DNA from: Anopheles merus
Lineage: Eukaryota; Arthropoda; Insecta; Diptera; Culicidae
DNA length: 64,000 bases
NCBI RefSeq assembly: GCF_017562075.2
Contig: NC_054081.1
Location: forward strand, 12,960,528-13,024,527
Reading direction: 5' to 3'
Every line of letters begins with the position of its first letter. Position 1 is the first letter of the stretch. Positions 25,209-37,324 of this stretch are shown here, piece after piece. Below the pieces are notes generated by a model. It had not been told where the DNA came from, searched no databases, and saw nothing but the letters and a program-made list of their open reading frames with translations. The translations under genes were made by a program, and so were the position numbers.

Positions 25209-26736
25209 CTTGCAAGCGATGAATAACAACGTTTACATTCGAAACTGACTTGGAAACCCCTGTAATTCTCTAACTGGGAGCTGCAACGGATCGAGCGATT
25301 CGTCAACAAAATTCACGACTTTATAAGAGAATAGCAATTATACCAATTCTTCTTTTGTTGATGGTGGTATTACTATCATGCCCGCAACTAAGTTCTCTCT
25401 GTTTGTTCAAAAAATATATCTCTTGTAATGACAGCGGGCTGTTTCTGTGACGTACCTGTAACGTCATACAGTAGTCTATGACATCTAGCAGGTATTACTG
25501 TATTCGTTACATTAGTGATTTTATTTTTGCACAATTTACTAAATTTTTTGGAAAATGTCAAATTACGTGCCAAACATTCATCATTTGCGGGAAGTGTTGT
25601 TTTTATTTTTCACTGCGAATAAAACAGTTACCGCAGCGTTTCGGGAGTTACAAAATGAAGCAAAAGGTGTTCGTGGTAATAAAGCTTTGTATTTTGGAAG
25701 TTTGAAATAAAAGAGATTCATTCTACGGTTGTGCCAGTTGTGCCCCACACTCCCATACAACGTGCTCTAGTGCGAGAGAGTTTCCACCGGCAGAACCGGT
25801 TGTAAGCCCCCCACAGAAGAACGCATGGTAATGATGGTAGGTGATACGGTGTGCCCCGGACGATCTGCCATCGTCATCCAGTCTTGCTCTTTACGCGCCC
25901 TTCCGCGCAGTGTGTTCACGCGGCACCCGGGATAAAGCCGGAGCGATAACCTACCTGCCCACCAGACTGTCGGCGGGGATTGTACGAGCTGTGCTTAATT
26001 GATCCTTTTCGGTATTGGGAAAGCAGCGCGTTTGTTACACTTGACGTCGACGACTGCTCAAGCCTACCAGCAAGCCCGTCTGTGGCGGTTGCTCTGGTGG
26101 TGGTTAGAGCATCGTTAGCCGAAAGTAAATATTCAGTGTGCGTTGTGTTCTTTTCCTTGGCGGAAACTGCTCGGCGACCTCGTCGGCACCAATGTCCTAC
26201 GCCTGTCGATAAGAGGCGTAGCGTGTGTGTGTGTGTGTGTGAGAGTGTGCATCTGTGGGCGTTTCTTCACCGAAAGCTTAGAAAAACAACACTTGAAACC
26301 ATCATCATCGCCGTCCCCCTCCCTCCCGAACACTTGAGAACAAATTGAAACAAACAAATATCTCAGTAGCACCCGCGGTGTGTGTTTGTGTACGACTTGA
26401 TCCTTGAAAAGTCTTGGAAAAGGCCCTGAACCCCGGATGTGGAGGAAATGATGTTTCGCATAAAACACACACACACGCACGCGTTAGGAGAGTGCAATTC
26501 TGGAGCGGGTGAAGCGCGCGGGTCAAGTAGTAGTTGCGTTGGATACGCTTTCCATTGCACCCAATGAGTACTGTTGAGTCGAACTCGACCGTCTCATTTC
26601 CCGCCAGGTCTCGGGCTGTTCTGAGGTGTGTGGCGCGTTCTTGTTGGAGTGTGTTACTATTCAGGTTTTTCTATTTCCTCTGCCGTCATTCAGTTTACTT
26701 ATACCATTTTGACCTTTGCTCTTTTCCATTTCACAG
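25209..26736. other. Upstream flank of Ac78C; promoter or 5'-UTR region possible
   Basis: 25,209-25,710 is AT-rich; an inverted-repeat element end (...ggaaacccctgta) lies at 25,250-25,263. From 25,730 the DNA is GC-richer, with a TG run at 26,222-26,242 and a CA run at 26,466-26,475. An upstream noncoding exon of the cyclase is plausible here, because a good acceptor (ttttccatttcacag) sits at 26,722-26,736. Its donor cannot be chosen with confidence. Confidence 0.35.
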
Positions 26737-26927
26737 GCTTGACGAGGGAGTTGTTTGCCCAAGGATTCGTTCCTAAGAAAACAAAACCTGCTCATCGCCA
26801 CGACGACAACGTGCTCTAGCGAGAAGCGATCCACCAGTGTGTGTTGTGTGCGCGCGTGACGTCACTAAAGCACGACGCAGCACTTTCTCTGGGCGTGTAA
26901 TACCGGTCAGAATTCCGTTCCGTCAGG
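26737..26927 (+). other. Ac78C: Probable 5' UTR part of Ac78C exon 1
   Basis: A pyrimidine-rich acceptor, ttttccatttcacag, ends at 26,736. The following 191 bases lead to the start codon and contain an in-frame TAA at 26,898-26,900, 30 bases before the ATG, so translation cannot begin further upstream in this frame. Transcription may instead begin inside this exon. Confidence 0.45.
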
Positions 26928-27128
26928 ATGGATCACGCGGTGCATGCGGCCCGCGGCCGGCCGTGGAACAAGCTGCGCTTCGAGAACAACGAACTGGAGA
27001 GTCTGTACCAGCGCTACACGCTCAAGCTGCAGCGCTTCTCCGTCACCGGCGTGGTGGCGCTAGTGGTCATCCTGTGCGGCGTCATGGGTGGACTTAGTTT
27101 AGGCTACAATCAAGCACCGACCCTACAT
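26928..27128 (+). CDS. Ac78C: Ac78C exon 1 (residues 1-67)
   Basis: Encodes a short cytoplasmic N-terminus with RFENNELESLYQRYTLKLQR just before TM1 (FSVTGVVALVVILCGVMGG), and ends in PTLH. The donor is cat|gtaagt. This segment is strongly conserved in the fly orthologue as remembered. The N-terminus is much shorter than that of mammalian AC8, which has a calmodulin-binding region there, so an alternative upstream first coding exon cannot be excluded. Confidence 0.9.
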
Positions 27129-30100
27129 GTAAGTAGTACCTAGCGAGTAGTGTTGTGCTTCATGAATCTGTCGTAACGATTCGTTCATATGAATCTTCAG
27201 GTATGAGTAATGTGATTTGAATCTTGAATCGAATATTCAAAGAATCATGAATTTATGAGGATTTATTGTTTATGATTTAAGATTGTCCAGATTCACGAAT
27301 CTTTAAAGATTCATGATTCTAGCCATTGTAGCATGCATCTTCATAAATATCAAGTATTAGTTCAAAGCTGCACAAGGTGTATTTATTTAGTTAGTATTAT
27401 AGTATAGCAACAAGATTCAAACATCCACTCATTAGTTAAAGGTGGCGTCAAAATGACGCCCTAGATAGTCGAAGTTTGAATAAGACAAAGTTAGCGTCTG
27501 AGTATGGAAATTCAAATACGAGTTTTAAAAATCGTTCAAGCAGGATACATAATTTCTCGCAAGATAGAAGATTTATGAATCTCAAGAGATTCATGAATAT
27601 CCATAATTATAACGATTGCTGCATATATTTAGATGTGAACCATTGGTCACCTATACAGAGTTTTCCGAGTAAATTTCCAATGTCTACAATATTTCTCATT
27701 GATTGCGAGATGTTTTTCAACAAATGTTTTGCCAAATGTTTCATTAGCATCACAATAATGTTTCACTTCATCCACATGATTTTCAACACGTCTCAAGCTG
27801 GATTGAGTTTGACAGTTTTTTATGGTGTGTTGAACATTATGTGTAAGAATTGAAATTTTATTTTGAGGCCAATACACCATTTGGCAGCTGTTGTAAATCA
27901 TCTTTGAATTGGTGTATAATGATGTGCACATTCGAAAGTGACATGGAACACCCTGTAATGTGATATTCAGGAATAAAAAACTGCCGTAGGGTAACTGTAC
28001 CAGTTTTCGGCAGTGTACCTATTTTCGGCAGGGTAGCTAAAAACGTGAAATTCTGCACAAATGTGGTAAAAAATTTCACAAAACACAATTTTGTAGTGAA
28101 AGTGTAATTATTTGATATTCACATACGAAGTTTCACACCATTTCATTACGTATTTTTCAAAATATCAAATAAATTGTGCTTTTTTTCGGCAGCTTTGCTG
28201 TCAGCCAATGGTTCGGCAGGTTTTGTGATAAAGAGAATCAGAACAGTAAAACAATGAAAAAGTGGTGTATATTAAAGATTTTATGCTTATTTAATTTATT
28301 CTAACTTGTTCGGAATTTTAAAATCACGATAAACAGGTTATTTTTCACTTTAAATGCTGCCGAAAATAGGTACACAGTAAATGTTCATTTTTGACAGCTC
28401 AATGTTGTGGGCTCCTGCCGAAACTCGGAACAATAACACACCTTGGATTTGGCTGAATATTTCTTTAAAAATTGATCAGAACACTACAATGCGTATATCG
28501 ACACATAATATGACCTTTCTTGTACCAAATATCACCAATTTTACGACAAACAATGCACTAACTTAAGAGAAAAATAAATATTTGTAAGCCAATTCGCACC
28601 GTACGCTATGACCATCAAACTGTCAATGGCTGCTCTGTTTAAACGTCGCATCAAAATGGCTGTCAAAACGGGCCAAAATAAGCAACATAAAATTATTAAT
28701 TAAAGTGCTTTTTAACATCAGTATTAGGAAAGTAAGAGTGTAAAATTGATTGAAACATTTTTTTGTACATATTTACATAGAAAATAACATTTTCTGATCC
28801 GTATTCGCGCTGCCGAAAATAGGAACACAACCTGCCGAAAATAGGAACAAACTGCCGAAAATAGGAGCAAAAGCAATGTTTGCATTTTTACGAATATTTA
28901 TGAAAAGGGCTTTGAACCGGCAAATAAAAAATAGTGTAACATATTATGATAGTTTATCAACCAGAATAACATCACTTTCATGAAAAATAATAAAAATGTT
29001 TATTTGTGAGCAGTTTTTGTGAAACTGCTGCATTAGCGTGCCGAAAACTGGTACAGTTACCCTAGTACGTAGTGCTCAAAATCGCTATGAAAGGAACCAG
29101 TATCATGGCGAAACAAATATATGTTAAGGAATATTTAAGAATGAATTCAAATCACCTTTATAGTCTGAAAAACGCCACAAAAATAGGGAAAATCTTTGGA
29201 CAGTTCTTGATGGATCTTCAGAGATTCCAGAATCCTTAGAGATTAATCAGTCGTACCGATGAACTCGTTCGCCGCGATCCATCTTTTGGATTGTTATGTC
29301 ATTAATGTATTTGTTGTTGCAAAAGTTGCCAGATTGTGTTTCGTTTTGTGTGATTTTACCACTCCAAACAAATTATAAATGAATTATATTCAATTTGCCA
29401 TTGATGATGGCGAGTAAGAAGAGCTACTATTGTTGAAGAATATCTTTAGGTAATTGAAAAGACGAAACAGATCTTTCTTTTGCAACTTGCAAGACCTTAT
29501 TAAACGAAAGTGCACTCTTAATATTTGAGTTTTTGATTCAAAGATTCATTTCGTCTGAATGTGAATCAGTTGTTGCCCATCTCTACTTGGGAAGGTTTTT
29601 TTTTTTAGATGCGATATCCTCTACTCCCCGCGCCAACTTGAGCGGAGGGAGGCGACTGTGATGACGCCACACAGGTGTTTGTTCTTTGTTGACATCCTCT
29701 TGGTGGAGGTTTCGCAAACAAGGTAGCCGTTTTTTGTTATTTGAATCGCGCACTGTCTACCGCGTGCAAACAACATTACGGACGCGGCCATTGTACTGGC
29801 AAAAACAAACACTCGAATATAGTGGCGTGTTGTGGTTAAGAGAAGAAACTATGAAATTAAAAAAAAACACATTAAAGTTGCCCATCTAATGCCCTATCTC
29901 TCTCTCTCTCCCTTTCTTTCTGGGTCTTTCTCGTTACAGAATGTATTTAACACGTTCATGTGCCTGCTGTTCACCGTGGTGCTGGGTCTGCTGCAGTTCC
30001 GGCTGATCCGCGACTCCCACCTGCCGTACCTGTGCTACGGCATCCTGTTCTTTACTGCCGCCTTCTGCTTCATCTCGATGCCGACGGTCGGCATCGTGTT

Positions 30101-33100
30101 CCCGGTGGACACGCGCGAGGTAATGGCCGAGGGCGTCTGGCAGATCGTGTTCGTCATCTTCCTGTCGTACGCGATGATGCCGCTGCAGATCTGGGAGGCC
30201 GCCCTGTTCGGGCTGATCCTGCCGTCGATCCACGTCGGCCTGACCGGGTACAACATCTACACCGGCAACTTCCAGTATCTCGCCTACCAGCAGGTTTGTG
30301 CTTTGGCGCTCCCTTGCAATTGCGATCGAGTACTAACCACCGTTCTGCCATTCTGTGTTTTTTTCTTCTCCAGCTGGCTGCAAACATGGTCATCTTTGTG
30401 GGCGTCAATGTGGCCGGGTTCGTGGTGAACGTGATGATGGAGCGGGCCCAGCGGCGCGCCTTCCTCGACACGCGCAACTGCATCGCGGCCCGGCTCGAGA
30501 TGGAGGACGAGAACGAGAAGCTCGAGCGGCTGCTGCTGTCCGTGCTGCCGCAGCACGTCGCGATGGAGATGAAGAACGACATCCTGTCGCCGGTCGAGGG
30601 CCAGTTCCACAAGATCTACATCCAGAAGCACGAGAACGTGAGCATCCTGTTCGCGGACATCGTCGGCTTCACCGTGCTGGCGTCCCAGTGCAGCGCCCAG
30701 GAGCTGGTGCGGCTGCTGAACGAGCTGTTCGGCCGGTTCGACCAGCTGGCGCACGACAACCACTGTCTGCGGATCAAGATACTGGGCGACTGCTACTACT
30801 GCGTGTCGGGCATACCGGACCCGCGGGCCGACCACGCACGGTGCGCGGTCGAGATGGGGCTGGACATGATCGACGCGATCGCGTCGGTGGTGGAGCAGAC
30901 GGACGTGATACTGAACATGCGCGTCGGCATCCATTCCGGGCGCGTCCTGTGCGGGGTGCTCGGGCTGCGCAAGTGGCAGTTCGACGTCTGGTCGAACGAT
31001 GTGACGCTCGCGAACCACATGGAGAGTGGCGGCGAGCCGGGCCGGGTGCACGTGACGCGCGCCACGCTCGACGCGCTCGGCGGCGAGTACGAGGTGGAGG
31101 CGGGCCACGGCGACACGCGCGACTCGTACCTGCGGGACAACGAGATCGATACGTACTTCATCGTACCGCCTGCGCACCGGCGCAAGGTAAGCGGGGAGGC
31201 ATTAGGGCGAGCAGGGCGGTCCGGTTCTAACTAATGCGAGATTTGTTTTTTTCCAGCCCCTCATGCTCAACACGCTCGGCGTACGGTCGGCACTGGGAGC
31301 GGCCAACCGGCGCAAGCTGTCCTTCCGCAACGTGTCCAACGTGGTGGTGCAGCTGCTGCACACAATCAAATACTCCGTGCCGGTGCCGTTCTCGCACATG
31401 GCCACCGGCGGTCCCGGTTCGCCCTACCCTAGCACGAGCGGTGGCGCCGGCGGCCCCGGTGCTGGCGGGGCCGGTTGCAGCGGTGGTGGCGGCGCCGGCT
31501 CGAGCAGCGCCGGCGGTGGTGGACTATTTCTCGACAAGAATGCGCGAAAGGTAAGGCAGAGTTGTGCGGCAGTGTTCGGTATGTTGTTTTTGTCGTTTCA
31601 AACGTTCTTCCATTTTAGCGTTCTGCACAGCCATGTGTAACCGTGTTGCGTGTTCCGGAGTTTTCAGTAATGTCCTGGTACCTTTGTGGTACCCGTTTCG
31701 TTTCTTCCCTCCGGTGTACATGTTCATTTGGCACTCCCGGACACGTGGTTTACCTTTACTCTCGGTCCCAACAAAATCGCCACCCGAAAATCAAACCCCA
31801 CTCTGGCTGGCGAGATGATAAAGAGCGAAGAGCGCTTCGCCACTTCGGAATAGCTCAAAATCTCGCCATACAAAATCTTCCCGTTTTCCGTCCGTTGTAC
31901 ATGGCAATTCAGTTCGCATGTTTGTTTCGAACGTGTGTTTTGTATGTGTTTGTATCTGTCCGTCTCTGTGTATGTGTCCGTTTGTGTGTTTGTGTGTCTT
32001 TAGTGGTATCGAGATCGCTGTTTGTGTTGAACCGTCCTTGTGCGCCACTCCCGTATTCGATGTTGTACCGTGGCGTCCGTCGTTCCGTTTCCGTTTGGTG
32101 CAATACACACACTTACAATTGTAACCCGAATGCTCCGAATTTGATTTCTGCTCACCAAAAAGCTCCCTCCTCTCCTTATTCCTCGCTCTCCTCTATCTCT
32201 CCGACACTGCTCCCTGATTGTAAATATTGTATTATGTTTATTGCTTTTTCTTTCTCTTCTCTTTAATTTTAGGATCCGGTAAGTTCCGGCAAATTTTGTT
32301 TGTCACACACTCTGTAAATCGTAGCAAAGCGTCATTCTTTTCGATTGCTTTCATCGATACACTCCTCCCCCAAGTTTCCTCCTCTCCCATCATTGCTGGT
32401 AATAGAAAAAAAGCAACATAAAACACACACACACAACATGCGCGGGGTTTTTCATGAAACTGCTCAGTGCTGCAAAATGTCACTGTCAATATCATACAAA
32501 AATCTGGCTGAAACAACATCCATTTCTGCGTCACGTACTCAATAAGGATGACTAGAGGCGATACTCAAAACGTTTGGCGTGACAAAACAGTTTTTTTTAA
32601 ATTTTTTGACCATCGCTTGGGCAGTCACAAAGTAATGACTTTTTTTTACTGTGATCTCTTCTTCTTCTTCTTTGGCTCAACAACCGATGCCGGTCAAGGC
32701 CTGCCAACACACTTGTGGGGTTGGCTTTCAGTGACTTATTGATTTCCCCCCATAGCAGGATAGTCAGTCCTACATATGGCGGCACGGTCTATTTGGGGCT
32801 TGAACCCATGACGGGCATGTTGTTAAGTCGTACGAGTTGACGACTGTACCATGAGACCGGCTTTACTGTGATCAGTTCTGCAAAATGTCACTGACATATT
32901 CATGACAAATTTCGGCAGAATCCAAATCATGTCAGCGTCACGAGCTGTACTGTGATGATCAGAGGTGAGATTCAAACAGTTGGTGCGATCATCACATGCC
33001 TGGTGACATTTTGTGCAACCAACCTCTTGGTCAGTCACTTGGTCGTGACAGTTTGAGTCGGTTATCTTCCTGATAGTCATGGGAGGTATGCGGAACGTGC

Positions 33101-36100
33101 GAGTGGTTCCATGAAACAAAATGAGCATGATTCCTCGCTCGGTTTGACCAGACAATCAATCAAAGCCGACAAAGCAAGAAAGAATGCTCACTCTGATGTT
33201 CAGGACCACGCGCCAATAATATTCCAAGAATGTCGCGATTATCACCGACAGAAAATGTCATGACCAAGTGATTGATCAAGAGTTGTGTGCTACGAAAAAT
33301 GTCACCAAGCTTGTGATTGGTCGCACCAACAGTTGTGTATGTGAGCTGACTTGAACTTCGTTTCAGTCATGAGTTTTGGTGACTGAAACAGTGGCATTTA
33401 GTAGCACTGTTCACAGCATGTCATGACACACTTTCAGTGAGCATCAGCAATGAGCATCAAGCTACCACGAATATGTTCATTGTTTCCATTGGTGAATATC
33501 TCGTAATGCTCATGACATTTTGCAGCTCTGAAACTGCTCATCCTAAGTACGTCGGTATAATTGCACTTTCTTCTAAAAATTTCCCCCGTTACGCCTCGCC
33601 GTAGTATGTAGTACATCATTGGGAGTAAGAAATAGCCTGGGGAACACTGTTGGGGTACATCAAGCCACGTGGAATGCTTCACGCGAACAAAACAGAGCTG
33701 CTGGGCGGACTTATTTCACTCTAACCAAAACCGATTGGCCGTATCATTGTGGGGGAAGTGTTGTTTCGTTCGGGTTTCGCTGGGGACACTCCACTGCCAA
33801 ATTTGCCATTTCCACATGCATCCTGCGCACAAAACTTCCATGTCGCACTCTTTTCCACTCAGCACATAATGCATTAGTGCCCCGTACGGCACCAACAGGA
33901 CACGAGCTAACTGCATCCGCAATCCGCTTTTTAGTCGCACTCTACCCCCACTCCCTCCTCTTCACTCCCTTCTTCCCCTGAGTGCTCGCCAATGTCTCAA
34001 TTGTGTACACAAGCGACCTCTCTCTCTCTACACGATTCTCGTAATTCGTCCGTCCACGGTCCAATCGGCAGGTGCTCCACTTGCAGCGCATCCTTCACGC
34101 TAGCCCGTACCCTGCCGTCGGTCTCCGGGGGCCAGGCGGTGGCGCTGGCAGTGCCGGTGGTGGTGGCGGCGGCGGCGGCGGCATCGCAGGAGGTAAAACC
34201 GGTACCGCGGAAACCAGGGTTTCGCTCTACGACTCGGAATTGAGTGGATCAAACGTGAGGACCTACTGCTTACTATTATGTTCATTTTGTTTCTTTTACT
34301 TCTTCTTTCTATTTCCTTCTCTCGTGTTTTTTTTAAATATATTCTTTCCTTCTACTGTTATTTTCCTAACCACCTCATGTCCTCTTCCCCTTGCTTTGAC
34401 ACACCACCCGAAGCTCCACCCCACTTTCATGCGGATTTTGATTTTGTATGTAGATTAAGTTAAATCTAGCTCTCCAACCAATGCAACTGATGTGTTGCAA
34501 ACCTTTCATGTGTTTGGTTTTCATGCATTATTTTCTGCTCTGGTTTGGTTTTTTTTTGTTTTTCTGTTTTGTTTTTGTGCTTCATTTTCGCGCTCCAAAC
34601 TTAAGGCAACAAGCAATGTGCGCGCATCGCTTAAATAGTAGTAGAGTCGTAGAGTGCAAGTCGCCCAATCCAATGCCTGGCTTGCGTATAGACAACTCAT
34701 GAAGTCTAGCGTGTAGTTGAGCTGATAGATAGTGTTTTCCCTTCTTTTCGCCCTTACTCATGTCTGTTATTCGATATCGTTTCACGTTCATCCTTCGCTG
34801 CCGGTTATTGCCCGTGAAGTCACTAATGCTCTCCCAGTCATATCCACCGTGCTCGAATTTTCCCCCCCATAGTTGTCCTTCGGTATACAGTTCGTTTGTG
34901 TGTTTCTGTGTCATCTCCATGTTGGAATCTATTACGTAAGTCATCGTCATCTAAACGGGTCGTGCTGGTGTTTTGTTCGGAATTATCGATGGTATGTGTC
35001 TAACCATGGGATTGCTGGAAGATATGTCTCCCCTCGTTGTTTACTAGTGTCATTAATCTTTTAAGATTCAATCATTCGTATTTACTCATAATCGTCACGA
35101 AGATTTAAGATTCACGAATCCTTGAAGATCCCGAAGATTCACGGTACCTTGAAGATGCTCGAGTGGCTAAATCTGTCTAAATTTTATGTACCTAACAAGC
35201 ATTTAATATAATGTTTTCATATATCTCAGAATTTGAGAGAATTACTAATTTTTGAATTGACGTATGGGAATTTCGAGGATGTATACTAGTAGTCCACCAG
35301 GTTGCAAGAAGTTTGATTCTCACCGATATCTGTTTTTGTTCCGTAACAAGAACAGTTAGGTGGTAACATTAGCATATATTGGACTTAATAGTGCTTGACT
35401 ATGTCTAGAAGAAGACGACGTAGTAAATCATTGCATTCACTAATCCTTGAAGAATAATTATAGGATCAGAAACAGTTGAGCAATCATGAATCTTCAAAGA
35501 TGCATGACTCTTTCCAGGTGCAAGATATAACTCATTATCGTTCCATCAGGACTTACATGAGCGAATCTTGAATATTCATGAATTTTGAAGAAGTAACGAA
35601 TATCCTTATTCGTGTTTCAGGTTCGTTAATGAGTTTGTTAATGTCTCATTTAGGTATATTAAGTATTACAGGGTTTTACAAGCCATTTTCCAATGTGTGC
35701 TACATATTGTGTCGAGCACGAAAATTACTTTGACTCCCAGTGCGTACTTGGACTGGTCCAATGTTAATTTTATCTGAAATGTGTCAAAATGTGTAAAATA
35801 ATGTATAGAGCTGTCAAAATTAAACTTGGATGGGATAAAATCAACATTGGACTAGTCGAAGGAGTCTAAGTAAATTTCGTGCACGACAAAATATGCAGCA
35901 CACATTGCAAAATGACATGAAAAACACTGCAAGCACCAATATCCTAACCATATCTCATGCTCAAAAACCTCTCACATTCAAACAGTTGGGTCGGCTGGGT
36001 CCATCCGTCCGGGATACATACGCTGCATGTTAGCTGTGTTACTAGAAACGTTGATCGTGTGTTCGGGCATGTGTTAATGAGTTCGTTAGTTTTCCAAAGG

Positions 36101-36196
36101 CGACGATGCTTTCCGTAGAGCCCCTAGACATTTAGCGACAACTAGTCATTGCACGGGACATTGGGCGCATGCATCCCAGGAAAGAGTGTAATACAC

Positions 36197-36274
<78 letters not shown>

Positions 36275-37232
36275 ATTAATTAAAACCGTTTTAGTGCACC
36301 TAGCCGAGAGCTGAAGAACTAGGAGACGCTGTGTCTTGTAAACTAATTCTGATTCCGCAAATCAAAAACCACCGCAAATGCCATCGCAAAATGACGTGTT
36401 GTGTCACCTGCCCACACGCCCGCGCACACCCCTCCTGGACGATTGTGGGGACATTTTGGTTTTTGTGTTTGATTTTTGGGGGGCCATTATTTTGAACCAG
36501 GGGTAACAACAAACACAGAGCGCGAGGCAGAGAGAAACAGTGCGCTCCAAGTGTTTTCGCGCACAGTACACCATTCCCCAATATATCCAGCACCGTGTAG
36601 CTAACATTTTGGTGTCGTTTTTGTTTTCTTCCTCTTCTTCTTCTTCTTCTTTTTGGTTACTCGACACACTCTTCCTCTCCAGAACAAGGTGACGGACAAG
36701 TTTAAGCGACCGTTCAAGAAGCGCCACTCAAGCGTATACCATCAGCCGACGAACCGCGTCAACAAGTTCCTGTCGCAGGCGATCGAGGCCCGGAGCGTCG
36801 ACCGGGAGAAGTCGGTGCACGTGAAGCGCATCTCGCTGCAGTTCCGCGAGAAGGAGAAGGAGCGGCAGTACCATCAGGACTTTGATCTCGGCTTCACCAC
36901 CGCGATGGGCTGCAGCCTGCTGCTGCTGATACTGAGTGCTGGCCTGCAGGTAAGGCTTCAGCCGACCGATGAGGGAAAGACTTTCGAGCGCGCATAATTT
37001 ATTCCCTCTCGTTCCGCAGATATCGGCCCTACCGCGAACGCTTATTCTTCTACTGTTGTTCCTAACGGCGTTCGTGTGGATTAGCGCCATCCTGATGCTG
37101 CTGCTAGCGGTGCGGCTCAAGTGGATCTTCTGGGACCTGTCGCAGAGCTTCTCGCTGCGGCTGGCTATTACCATCTTCACCATCGTGCTGCTGTACTCCG
37201 TCGGACAGGTGAACGTGGTAAGTAGAAATTAT

Positions 37233-37324
<92 letters not shown>

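Larger units (their letters stand above)
27129..29939 (+). other. Ac78C: Ac78C intron 1, filled with repeats
   Basis: Starts gtaagt and ends ctcgttacag. From about 20 bases after the donor it consists of GAATC/GATTC-rich repeat sequence (27,145-27,330 and again about 29,195-29,590), a TA-flanked foldback (27,656-27,955) and a GGGTAACTG-ended transposon (27,989-29,062). Little unique intron sequence remains except the last 350 bases. Confidence 0.85.

Noticed and set aside
30284..31177. 297-codon minus-strand frame across Ac78C exon 3
   Set aside because: It mirrors the C1 catalytic exon. GC-rich third positions suppress stops on the other strand, and its protein is low-complexity Arg/His/Val.
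29960..31230. Alternative + strand frames across exons 2-4 rich in Arg/Ala/Gly
   Set aside because: Frame-shifted shadows of the cyclase coding sequence.
32657..32861. tRNA gene suggested by the GGGTTCAAGCC B box
   Set aside because: No cloverleaf closes; the unit is repeated with target-site duplications, so it is a SINE.
36203..36267. CRISPR-like or regulatory array
   Set aside because: Simple TG microsatellite with no spacers; the host is a eukaryote.
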